Shown here: piece after piece, positions 1-7,092 of the stretch
Layout of the letters: the number at the start of each line of letters is the position of its first letter
How positions within the stretch are numbered: position 1 is the first letter of the stretch
Assembly (NCBI RefSeq): GCF_009650765.1
Contig: NZ_CP045740.1
Coordinates: 4,192,001 to 4,256,000 of the forward strand
Source of the DNA: Streptomyces sp. SUK 48
GTDB taxonomy: Bacteria > Actinomycetota > Actinomycetes > Streptomycetales > Streptomycetaceae
Direction of reading: 5' to 3'
DNA: 64,000 bases
Notes under the pieces: generated by a model
Seen by the model: only the letters and a program-made list of their open reading frames with translations
The model's database searches: none
Told to the model about the DNA's origin: nothing
Program-made: the position numbers and the translations under genes

Positions 1-86
1 CGCGGGGGCATCCCCCGTACGGCACGCCCGGTGTCCTGCCTCGCGGGCCCGGCTCGCGGCGGTGTCCGGGTCCTGATCGGAACACG

Positions 87-130
87 GAGATGCCCCCTGA
101 CTCGCGTTTCCGCAGGTCAGGGGGCATCTC
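87..130 (-). terminator. Terminator of tRNA-Ala
   Basis: A perfect 15-bp inverted repeat (arms 87-101 and 116-130, 14-nt loop) lies directly after the 3' end of the minus-strand tRNA-Ala. There is no T tract, which is usual for Streptomyces terminators. Positions 1-86 hold nothing I can support. Confidence 0.7.
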
Positions 131-136
131 AAGGAG

Positions 137-209
137 TGGAGCCTAGGGGAGTCGAACCCCTGACATCCGCCATGCAAAGACGGCGCTCTACCAACTGAGC
201 TAAGGCCCC
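137..209 (-). tRNA. tRNA-Ala (anticodon TGC)
   Basis: The reverse strand folds into a complete 73-nt cloverleaf. It has a seven-pair acceptor stem (5' GGGGCCT with 3' AGGCTCC, including one G-T pair), a D-loop with AGCTCAGTTGGTAGAGC, anticodon TGC within CTTTGCATG, and a T-arm with GGTTCGACTCC. The discriminator base is A. The next bases are CTC, so CCA is not encoded and must be added after transcription, for example by the CCA-adding enzyme at 44.9 kb. Confidence 0.95.
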
Positions 210-334
210 GGGAAGGGGTGGCCTCCGGAGGGGGTCTTCCCGCCGGTGCCGAGGACAAGAGTACCGGGTCACCCCCCGTATCCCGCAAAAAGATTGGGGG
301 TCCCCCCGGATGACCACGCTCCGTAAGATGCTCA

Positions 335-362
335 ACCGTGGTTCGCTACAGCGAACCGCGGT
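335..362 (+). promoter_or_regulatory. Probable operator upstream of the HTH gene
   Basis: Two 13-base arms (335-347 and 350-362) form an inverted repeat with one mismatch and a 2-base spacer. The core arms are GGTTCGCT and AGCGAACC. It lies 27 bases before the ATG of the HTH regulator and downstream of the divergent tRNA-Ala start, a typical place for autoregulation. The link to that regulator is inferred from position. Confidence 0.5.
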
Positions 363-389
363 ATTCAGGGGAAGCGATGGGGAGACGCA

Positions 390-938
390 ATGGACGCCGC
401 ACAGCAGGAAGCCACCGCAAGAGCGAGAGAGCTTCAGCGGAACTGGTACGGGGAGCCGCTGGGGGCGCTCTTCCGTAAGCTGATCGACGATCTCGGGCTC
501 AACCAGGCCCGGCTCGCGGCGGTTCTGGGGCTGTCCGCCCCGATGCTCTCGCAGCTGATGAGCGGTCAGCGCGCCAAGATCGGCAACCCCGCGGTGGTCC
601 AGCGGGTGCAGCTGCTCCAGGAGTTGGCGGCACAGGTGGCGGACGGCAGCGTCAGCGCGGCCGAGGCGACCGAGCGGATGGACGAGATCAAGAAGTCCCA
701 GGGAGGCTCGGTGCTGAGCAACACCACGCACACGACGAACGGTTCGGGCGCGCCCACCGTCAAGCGGGTCGTCCGCGAGATCCAGTCGCTGCTGCGCTCG
801 GTGGCCGCCGCCGGCGACATCATCGAGGCCGCGGACGCGCTCGCCCCGACCCAGCCCGAACTCGCCGAGTTCCTGCGGGTCTACGGTGCCGGCCGCACCT
901 CCGACGCGGTCGCGCACTACCAGTCGCACCAGAACTGA
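390..938 (+). CDS. Helix-turn-helix DNA-binding regulator
   Basis: A 182-residue protein. Residues about 25-65 form an XRE-like helix-turn-helix (GLNQARLAAVLGLSAPMLSQL, then GQRAKIG). A middle helical stretch rich in Glu and Ala follows, then a linker rich in Thr/Asn/Ser/Gly near residues 105-120. The C-terminal part is a second predicted helical domain, perhaps for dimer contacts. The ATG at 390 follows GGGGAGACGCA. A near-perfect 13-bp inverted repeat sits just upstream, suggesting it binds its own promoter. The kinase gene follows 66 bases later on the same strand, so the two may be co-transcribed. Its target genes are unknown to me. Confidence 0.85.
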   Translation: MDAAQQEATARARELQRNWYGEPLGALFRKLIDDLGLNQARLAAVLGLSAPMLSQLMSGQRAKIGNPAVVQRVQLLQELAAQVADGSVSAAEATERMDEIKKSQGGSVLSNTTHTTNGSGAPTVKRVVREIQSLLRSVAAAGDIIEAADALAPTQPELAEFLRVYGAGRTSDAVAHYQSHQN

Positions 939-1004
939 GCGCCCGCCCGGCGCCGGGGAAAGCCGGGAGGGGCAGGGGCCCGAGGGGGAGGAGCTGCGGC
1001 AGTC

Positions 1005-2354
1005 ATGGGTGAGATGTTCAACGGCCGGTACGAACTGGCCGACCCGATCGGGCGCGGCGGCGCGGGCGACGTATGGCGCGTCTGGGACCACCGGCGCAGG
1101 CGCTATGTGGCCGCCAAGGTGCTCCAGCAGCGCGACGCCCACTCCCTCCTGCGCTTCGTGCGGGAACAGGCCCTGCGCATCGACCATCCCCATGTGCTCG
1201 CCCCGGCCAGCTGGGCCGCCGACGACGACCAGGTGCTGTTCACCATGGACCTGGTCGCGGGCGGCTCCCTCGTGCGCCTCGTCAACGACTACGGCCCCCT
1301 GCCGCCGGCGTTCGTCTGCGTCCTGCTCGACCAGCTGCTGTCCGGACTCGCCGCCGTGCACGCGGAGAGCGTCGTGCACCGGGACATCAAGCCCGCCAAC
1401 ATCCTGCTGGAGGCGACCGGTACCGGCAGGCCCCGGCTGCGGCTCGGGGACTTCGGCATCGCCATGCGGTTCGGCGAGCCGCGCCTGACCGAGACCAACC
1501 TCGTGGTGGGCACGCCCGGCTATCTCGCCCCGGAGCAACTCGAGGGCGCCGAGCCCCACTTCACCGCCGACCTGTTCGCGGTGGGCCTCGTCGCCGTGTA
1601 TCTGCTCGAGGGCGCCAAACCCGACGCCGGGGAACTCGTGCGGTACTTCACCGAGCACGGCACCCCGGGCGCGCCCAAGGGCATCCCCGGGCCGCTGTGG
1701 GAGGTCGTCGCCACCCTGCTCCAGCCCGATCCGGAGGCCCGGTACCGCTCCGCCACGGGCGCCCGCAAGTCGCTCGCCCCGGTCATCGAACTCCTGCCGG
1801 AGCCGTGTCTGGACGACGAGCCGATCGAGATCTTCGACCAACTTCCGCCCCTGCCCCCGGGTTTTGGTCCGAACGGTCCGCTGAAGAGCGCGCGGCGGCC
1901 CGGCACCCTCCCGCCGCCGGACGCGGACACCGGCTCCGCACCGGACACCGGCTCCCTGTCGGACACCGGAAGCTTCCGCCTCCCGCCCCCGGCCGCCGAC
2001 CCCGCGCCGCCCCCGCCGGCCGTACCGCCGCCCCCTTCCACACCCCCCACTCCCACACCGTCCTACGGCTCCTGGCCCCACCGCCCGCGCACCCCGCGCA
2101 CCTCGCACAGCAGGCGCACCCCGCACCCCCGCGGCCCGGCGACAGCATCACCGCCGCTTACACCGCCCCGGCCTCCCAAACCCCTCAGGCTCCCCCGGCC
2201 TCCCTGGCTTCCCCTGCTTCCCCAGCCACGGCCCCCCGCACCCCGGCCACCCACGGCCGCCGTGCCCGCCGCCGTCCCGGCCCCCCGGCCAGGGCCGTCG
2301 TCCCGATCCTGCTGCTGGCGCTGGCCTGCTACGCCGTGGGCTTCTGGGCGCTGA
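1005..2354 (+). CDS. Ser/Thr protein kinase (C-terminal frame probably shifted)
   Basis: Hanks-type kinase. The glycine loop GRGGAG is at residues 16-21, the ATP lysine K38 sits in AAK, the catalytic loop HRDIKPAN is at 125-132, DFG is at 149-151, and the P+1 region reads GTPGYLAPEQ, so the kinase core looks active. It is followed by a long Pro-rich linker. From about 2065 on, the kinase frame encodes Arg/Pro-rich sequence of low quality. The frame one base back (codons starting at positions 3n+2) has G/C-rich third positions and ends at 2365 with a hydrophobic helix (PILLLALACYAVGFWAL), a typical single C-terminal membrane anchor. I infer a one-base deletion around 2030-2085, either real or a sequencing error in the C-runs. 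The intact protein would be about 453 residues. Confidence 0.85.
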   Translation: MGEMFNGRYELADPIGRGGAGDVWRVWDHRRRRYVAAKVLQQRDAHSLLRFVREQALRIDHPHVLAPASWAADDDQVLFTMDLVAGGSLVRLVNDYGPLPPAFVCVLLDQLLSGLAAVHAESVVHRDIKPANILLEATGTGRPRLRLGDFGIAMRFGEPRLTETNLVVGTPGYLAPEQLEGAEPHFTADLFAVGLVAVYLLEGAKPDAGELVRYFTEHGTPGAPKGIPGPLWEVVATLLQPDPEARYRSATGARKSLAPVIELLPEPCLDDEPIEIFDQLPPLPPGFGPNGPLKSARRPGTLPPPDADTGSAPDTGSLSDTGSFRLPPPAADPAPPPPAVPPPPSTPPTPTPSYGSWPHRPRTPRTSHSRRTPHPRGPATASPPLTPPRPPKPLRLPRPPWLPLLPQPRPPAPRPPTAAVPAAVPAPRPGPSSRSCCWRWPATPWASGR

Positions 2355-3690
2355 CCCGCGTCTGAGCCCGCCGGGCCGCCAGCGTCCATCCGCCGAGCAC
2401 CAGCAGCAGCGCGGTCCCCAGCCCGATCCCGCCGGCCGCGAGGGCCTCCATCTCCAGTGAGCCGCCGCCCCCGGTGCCCCCGCCGTCACCGCCGTCACCG
2501 AACGGCATCGCCGCCCCGTCCTGCGCCGTCGGCGTGAAGACCCCGTCCGGCGTCGGGCGCCCGGCGTACCCGGGCCCGGCGTGCGCCCGGCCGTCCACGC
2601 CGACCCGCAGCGTCACCTCGTACGGCCCCTGCCCGAACGGGCCGGCGAGCTGGTCGCTGAGGTGCAGCACCAGGTAGTAGTCACCGGCGAAGCGCAGGGC
2701 GCCGACGGCGGCGGGGGCCGCGTAGCGGTTGGCGTACTCGACGGGCGGCAGCGGTGCGAGGGCGACGGGCTTGCGGACGCCGGTGTAGCCGAGGGAGACA
2801 TCGTCGGCGAGGCCCCGCACGGGGTCGTACAAGGAGAGGTCGAGGGCGCCGCCGACGTACCCGTGCCCCGCCGCGCCGCCCAGTTCGGCGGATGCCCGGA
2901 GCCGGCGGCCCCAGTCGAGCGGCACCTTGTAGAACACGGTCCGGCCGGGCACCAGGGTGGTCCGCCAGACCCCCGGCCCCAGCACCCGGGCCGCCGTGAA
3001 GCCCGCCCCGCCGGCCCGTTCGCGGGCCGCGCCGGTGACCGGCTCGGGCGAGGCGGAGTCCCAGCTCCGGGGCGCGTCGCCGGGGCCGGGGGAGGCCAGC
3101 CGGGGTTCCGTGACGGGTGCCAGCTCCAGGTCCCAGGGCGCGGACGTCCCCTGGGTGTCGAGGCGTTCGACCAGCACGGAGTACGTCCCCGCGCCCCGGC
3201 ACAGCGCCCTGCCCGCCTCGCGCCTGCCGAGCGCGGTGACCGGACGCGGGCTGAGTCCGGCGCCGAAGCGGGCGGTGGCGAAGGAGCAGGCCGTGCCGTG
3301 CGTGTCCCGGACGGTGACCCGGATGCCGTCGGTGGAGGTGACGCCGGTGTGCGCGGGCGGTACGGCGGTGACGGGGACGTACGCCGTGGCCGTGGCGTCG
3401 GCGAGGTCGAGGCGGTAGGTGAGCCGGCCGTGCGCGGGCAGCGAGCCGCGGTAGACGCGGCCGGGGTCGAGAAGCGGGGCGCCGGTGGCGGAGGCCGTGC
3501 CCTCGACGGTGCGGGCGCCGGGGGCGAAGGCGTAGGCCCCGGGGCCGGTGGCGGCCGACGCGGTGGCGGCCGGGAGCAGGCCCGTTCCGCACAGTCCCAG
3601 TGCCAGCAGCGCGGCGGCCGGGCGCCCGCGGCCCCGTATCCACGCCGTACGCCCGTGGTCCCACGCCCCGTGCCTGCGCCGCACGCGCAC
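2329..3690 (-). CDS. Secreted, membrane-anchored protein of unknown function
   Basis: About 453 residues. It has an Arg-rich N-terminus, then a hydrophobic segment ending in ATASAA (residues about 24-48) that looks like a Sec signal peptide. A large extracytoplasmic region follows, containing a motif TVFYKVPLDWGRRL near residue 250, a Gly-rich linker, and one C-terminal membrane helix (GIGLGTALLLVLGG) before a short basic tail. This is the layout of a type I membrane protein facing outward. I do not recognise the family. The GTG at 3690 has poor spacing, and GTG at 3684 with AGGGGG upstream fits better. Its 3' end overlaps the convergent kinase gene by about 37 bases. Confidence 0.75.
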   Translation of the reverse strand: MRVRRRHGAWDHGRTAWIRGRGRPAAALLALGLCGTGLLPAATASAATGPGAYAFAPGARTVEGTASATGAPLLDPGRVYRGSLPAHGRLTYRLDLADATATAYVPVTAVPPAHTGVTSTDGIRVTVRDTHGTACSFATARFGAGLSPRPVTALGRREAGRALCRGAGTYSVLVERLDTQGTSAPWDLELAPVTEPRLASPGPGDAPRSWDSASPEPVTGAARERAGGAGFTAARVLGPGVWRTTLVPGRTVFYKVPLDWGRRLRASAELGGAAGHGYVGGALDLSLYDPVRGLADDVSLGYTGVRKPVALAPLPPVEYANRYAAPAAVGALRFAGDYYLVLHLSDQLAGPFGQGPYEVTLRVGVDGRAHAGPGYAGRPTPDGVFTPTAQDGAAMPFGDGGDGGGTGGGGSLEMEALAAGGIGLGTALLLVLGGWTLAARRAQTRVSAQKPTA

Positions 3691-3844
3691 CCCCTATGAC
3701 GTCACGTCCTCGCGGCCCATCCTGCCCCGGCGGCCGCCGTGCCCTCAGGGCAATGCGCGGGACCGGCCGAAAGACCCCGCCCCGGCCGGCCGGTGGCGGC
3801 CCCGCCTATCGCACCCCCAAAGACCGCGCAACAGCAAGCAAAGA

Positions 3845-3869
3845 CCCCGGCCGCTTGGTGCGACCGGGG
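3845..3869 (-). terminator. Terminator downstream of DLW-39 gene
   Basis: CCCCGG (3845-3850) pairs with CCGGGG (3864-3869) around a loop that can partly extend the stem. It lies 25 bases past the stop of the minus-strand mini-gene and before the start of the next minus-strand gene. Confidence 0.5.
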
Positions 3870-3893
3870 CCTGCTGAAAATCGGGAATCGGAC

Positions 3894-4022
3894 TCACGAA
3901 CCCGTGGGCACGGAGTCAGTCGCCTCCGTCCACAGGTCCTGCTCGGCGCGATCCGCCTGAATCTGGCGGTACACGAGGAGCCCGCCGATGGCGGCCAGTG
4001 CGACCAGGAGCAGCTTCTTCAC
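3894..4022 (-). CDS. DLW-39 family mini-protein
   Basis: A 42-residue protein with GTG start at 4022. It has two lysines, one membrane helix (LLLVALAAIGGLLVY), a charged stretch and the motif DLW near residue 29. This matches the DLW-39 family of tiny actinobacterial membrane proteins, usually about 39 residues and found in the dnaA-gyrA neighbourhood. An AG-rich ribosome site (GACGAGG) precedes the GTG. A longer frame reaching 4115 is open but would add an unlikely N-terminus. No function is established as far as I know. Confidence 0.85.
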   Translation of the reverse strand: MKKLLLVALAAIGGLLVYRQIQADRAEQDLWTEATDSVPTGS

Positions 4023-4371
4023 CGCGCGACCTCGTCTTTCCTTGACGTAGGGGACCTCTGGCGCCCGACTATACACACCGGCCGATATCGATCGGTGACC
4101 TGCGTCCGGCCCCAACTCCGGTCCCTGTCAGCGCAATAGCCCAGGTCGGAGGCCGTTCCGATCGGAGGGTGATCACACCTCCACGGACGGTCACTTTGCT
4201 CCCCCTTCGCGCACGCTGACCGCGATTTAGGGGTTTTCCGACCTTCTTACGGCCATCCGGGTGGTGTTCATCAGAACAATGCCGCGCCACGGGCGTCGGT
4301 CCACCACTTCGCGGTCCACATACACATCATGAGGAAAGTACGCAAATCGCCCAACCCGAAAGTGAGGGGCC
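4023..4371. other. Divergent intergenic region
   Basis: 349 bases between the divergent DLW-39 and DUF6344-like genes. It must hold both promoters, but I find no convincing -35/-10 pair. Base composition is less G+C rich than the flanks near 4200-4330. No gene, repeat or box is supported. Confidence 0.4.
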
Positions 4372-4767
4372 ATGGACCGGAACAAGGTCATGAAGCTGTG
4401 GACTGCCATCGTCACCGCCTTTCTCGCGCTGTGCACGACGCTCGGACTCGTGAGCGCCGCCACCGCCCCCGCGGCCGCCGCGCCGCACACCGAGAGCCCC
4501 CGCACCGAGACCGCGCACCGCACGGCCCCGGCGATCCCGGCACCACGGCATTGGTCCTGGTCCTCCACCAAGGCCCTGCCCCCCACGATGAAACAGCGGA
4601 TCCGGGCCGAGGCCCACGGGAAATCCCCCAGCTGCCGGCACCGAGCCCTCGATGACAGCGAGGCGACACCGGAGGGCCGCGAGACACAGAAGGCCCGCGA
4701 GGCGCAGGAGACGGAACGCACACAGGAGACAGAGGCCAGAGAGCCCTCCGCGTCGCTCGACTGCTGA
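4372..4767 (+). CDS. Small secreted or membrane protein (DUF6344-like)
   Basis: 131 residues. Residues 7-36 (MKLWTAIVTAFLALCTTLGL followed by VSAA and Ala/Pro) look like a signal peptide or membrane anchor. The rest is hydrophilic. The C-terminal third is strongly charged and Glu/Arg/Thr rich, probably disordered or helical. The sequence resembles the Streptomyces family labelled DUF6344, from memory of its N-terminus. Start could be ATG 4372 or ATG 4390. A strong terminator follows at 4845, so it is probably monocistronic. Function unknown. Confidence 0.65.
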   Translation: MDRNKVMKLWTAIVTAFLALCTTLGLVSAATAPAAAAPHTESPRTETAHRTAPAIPAPRHWSWSSTKALPPTMKQRIRAEAHGKSPSCRHRALDDSEATPEGRETQKAREAQETERTQETEAREPSASLDC

Positions 4768-4844
4768 ACCGCCCCTCCTCTCCCCCTCGGCACCGCGACG
4801 TCTCGACAACTCGGCGACTTGCGTACGCACGGTCGACACGGAAG

Positions 4845-4870
4845 GACCCCCGGCCACACGGCCGGGGGTC
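4845..4870 (+). terminator. Terminator after the DUF6344-like gene
   Basis: Perfect 11-bp stem GACCCCCGGCC / GGCCGGGGGTC with an ACAC loop, 78 bases after the stop codon. It separates this gene from the glycosyltransferase. Confidence 0.8.
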
Positions 4871-4919
4871 TCGCGCGTTCTCCCGGGTGCCGAAACCACC
4901 CCCGGCGGGGCCTGAGACG

Positions 4920-5732
4920 ATGGCCGCGACATCCCGGAGAGGTCTTGGAGAGGTGGTGAGTGCTGCCGTGACCCGGCGCGCCACCGTTGTCACCGTCGTC
5001 ACCGCCGTGCACGCCCCCTCGGCCCGGTTCCTGCCGGAGGCATGGGCGTCCCTGCGCGAGCAGGAGCTGCCCGGCGGCGCGCGCTGGGAGTGGGTGATCC
5101 AGGAGGACGGCACGACGGACGAGGTCCGCCCGTACGTCCCCGAGGACCCGCGCGTCGTCTTCCACCAGGGCAGACCCGGTGGTCCGGGGGTCGCCCGCAC
5201 GATCGCGCTGGCGCACGCGCGGGGCGCGTACGTGAAGGTCCTGGACGCCGACGACCGGCTCACCCCGGGCGCGCTCGCCCGCGATCTCGCCGTGCTGGAG
5301 GCGCGTCCCGGCCTCGGCTGGACCACCTGCCGGGTCCTCGACCTGCTGCCCGACGGCTCCACGGCCGGTTTCCCCGGCGACCCGGCCGAGGGTCCGCTGG
5401 AGCGCGGCACCGTGCTGCGGCACTGGAAGGCGAACGACTTCCGGCCCCCGGTCCATCCGGCGACCCTGTGCGTGCGCCGGGAGCTGCTGACCGCGCTCGG
5501 CGGCTGGATGGCGCTGCCCGCCTCCGAGGACACGGGGCTGCTGCTGGCGCTGGACGCGGTGAGCCGCGGCTGGTTCTCGGCCGAGGCCGGGCTGCTCTAC
5601 CGCAAGTGGGAGGGGCAGGTCACCGGCCAGTCCTCGCACACCGAGCCCGCCGAGCGCACGGCCCGCGCGGCGGTCGCGGAGGCCAGGGCGCGCGCGCTGG
5701 CCGGCCTCGGCTGGACGTATCCGGCGCCGTAG
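4920..5732 (+). CDS. Glycosyltransferase family 2 protein
   Basis: About 270 residues from ATG 4920. A GT-A type nucleotide-sugar fold is indicated by ATVVTVVTAVHAPS at the N-terminus, EWVIQEDGTTDE, then VKVLDADDRLTPG, whose D-x-D is the metal and sugar-nucleotide motif. A later acidic motif, PASEDTGLL, fits the family's second conserved acidic position. No membrane segment is visible, so it is probably cytosolic. The start is uncertain: GTG 4956 or 4968 are possible because GGAGAGG lies at about 4947-4953. Acceptor and sugar cannot be read from sequence, and no neighbouring polysaccharide genes help. Confidence 0.8.
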   Translation: MAATSRRGLGEVVSAAVTRRATVVTVVTAVHAPSARFLPEAWASLREQELPGGARWEWVIQEDGTTDEVRPYVPEDPRVVFHQGRPGGPGVARTIALAHARGAYVKVLDADDRLTPGALARDLAVLEARPGLGWTTCRVLDLLPDGSTAGFPGDPAEGPLERGTVLRHWKANDFRPPVHPATLCVRRELLTALGGWMALPASEDTGLLLALDAVSRGWFSAEAGLLYRKWEGQVTGQSSHTEPAERTARAAVAEARARALAGLGWTYPAP

Positions 5733-5756
5733 CCGTCGTACGCCTGCGGGGCCCGC

Positions 5757-5945
5757 CTACTCCCCGAGCACGATCGCCTGCGAGGGGCACCGCTCCGCCG
5801 CCTCGCGGACCCCCGGTTCGCCGGCGGCGTCCTCCTTGCCGGGGAGCACCACGCCGTAGCCGTCCTCGAAGGCGAACACGGCCGGTGCCCGGAACGCGCA
5901 CTCCGCGGAGCCGTAACACGCGGCGCGGTCGACGGTGACCTTCAT
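5757..5945 (-). CDS. Ferredoxin, [3Fe-4S] type
   Basis: 62 residues, ATG at 5945 after GGAGGACGT. Cysteines C10, C16 (C-x5-C) and C53 followed by Pro match the single-cluster [3Fe-4S] ferredoxins that often donate electrons to cytochrome P450s in Streptomyces. No P450 gene is adjacent here, so it is an orphan whose partner must be elsewhere. Small, acidic and cytosolic. Confidence 0.9.
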   Translation of the reverse strand: MKVTVDRAACYGSAECAFRAPAVFAFEDGYGVVLPGKEDAAGEPGVREAAERCPSQAIVLGE

Positions 5946-6005
5946 ACGTCCTCCAGCCCTGGGCACTTCGAGTTCCAGGACGTCACTGCCCGGCCGGGCG
6001 GGCGC

Positions 6006-6548
6006 TCAACCGGCGGCCCCGGCACCGGCCGCGGCCGTGAGCCAGTGGGCGACCCGGCGGACCGTGGGCTCGTCCAGCCGGGCGGCCAGCGCCCGCACGG
6101 CCGCGCCGTCCTCGGGCGCGAGGTCGTACAGGCCGGCCCGGCTCAGCGCGGCGGTGAGCACCTGGTGACGACGGTTCGTCATGCGTTCGGCGAGCTTGTC
6201 CGGTTCGGGGGTTTCCGGTGCTGCGCGCGACCCAGACGGCTCGTGCGACTCGCGTGACTCGGCCGGTTCGGCCGGTTCCTCCCGTGCGGCCGGCCGCACG
6301 ACGGCCGCCGCCTTCTCCTCCGGGGCGTCGTACAGCCGCCAGCCCCCGCCGTCCGGCCCCCACAGCGCGAGCGTCAGCTCCTCGCCGCGGGCCCGGACGG
6401 TCCGGGTCATCTCGCCGACGGCGTACAGCACGGGTGTCCGGTACGGGGACTGAGCGGCCGGGACCCAGGAGTCCCGGGCGGTGCCGCGGACCATCGCGAC
6501 CCAGCGCGGAGCGCCGGACGGAGGCGGGCACGGGGAAGGTTCGGGCAT
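6006..6548 (-). CDS. Hypothetical protein
   Basis: 180 residues from ATG 6548, chosen because GAAGGGG lies about 9 bases upstream; a GTG at 6557 is also in frame. The N-terminal half contains RGTARDSWVPAAQSPYRTPV and LTLALWGPDGGGWRLYD, possibly a small beta-rich fold. A Glu/Pro/Ala linker follows. The C-terminal 60 residues look helical (TNRRHQVLTAALSRAGL and PTVRRVAHWLTAAAG). No membrane segment. I do not recognise the family. A 21-bp palindrome lies 40 bases upstream of its start. Confidence 0.7.
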   Translation of the reverse strand: MPEPSPCPPPSGAPRWVAMVRGTARDSWVPAAQSPYRTPVLYAVGEMTRTVRARGEELTLALWGPDGGGWRLYDAPEEKAAAVVRPAAREEPAEPAESRESHEPSGSRAAPETPEPDKLAERMTNRRHQVLTAALSRAGLYDLAPEDGAAVRALAARLDEPTVRRVAHWLTAAAGAGAAG

Positions 6549-6587
6549 GGCGCGCACCCCTTCGGGAAGAGCCGGTGCCCGCGACCG

Positions 6588-6608
6588 TAACTGACGGCCC
6601 GTCAGTTA
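6588..6608 (+). promoter_or_regulatory. 21-bp perfect palindrome, TetR-type operator candidate
   Basis: TAACTGACGG, one C, then CCGTCAGTTA: a perfect inverted repeat with 10-base arms. Length and spacing fit a TetR-family operator. It is 40 bases upstream of the minus-strand hypothetical gene starting at 6548. No TetR gene is next to it, so the regulator is unknown. Confidence 0.55.
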
Positions 6609-7092
6609 TCCAGGTGTACCGCGACGGAAATGTCCCCTGCCCGCCGGCACCGGTCCCTCCCCTCGTGGGGACCGGTGCCGGGCGGTGCGGGACGTCGATC
6701 CGCGCCTCGTCGGCGTGAGGGCGCGGATCGAAGCATGAAAGGTGATGACAGACGACGAAGAGGCGGGAAGCGGCGCGAGCGGGAAGGTCGTGGGGGTGTG
6801 GGAGTGGGGGGTGGGGGTAGGTCGGCCGGGGGCGGGCGGATCAGACGCGGGATCGTTGACCGCTCGCGGGTTTCGATGGAAGTCGACCGAAAATGTGCAA
6901 CGCCATGGGGTGTCTCTCCGAGCGCCGGGCCGTTGGCCTGTCCGGACGGTGTGTGACGGTTCCGCTACCGGGGTTGCGATCCTGCCAGTTGTGGCCACCG
7001 GGGAGGAGATCCTGGTCTCCGGAGCGCGGCTTCTCCGCAGGTCAGCCGTATAAGGTGAGTTTTCCGGTCCGGACGTACGCAGGCGGGGGGAA
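6609..7092. other. Intergenic region upstream of the STAND/WD40 gene
   Basis: No supported gene. It holds a 14-bp hairpin (arms 6644-6657 and 6668-6681), a G-rich tract at about 6793-6840 with many runs of three or more G on the plus strand, and a TATAAG hexamer at 7049-7054 that could be a -10 element for the gene starting at 7093. No clear -35 partner is visible. Confidence 0.4.
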
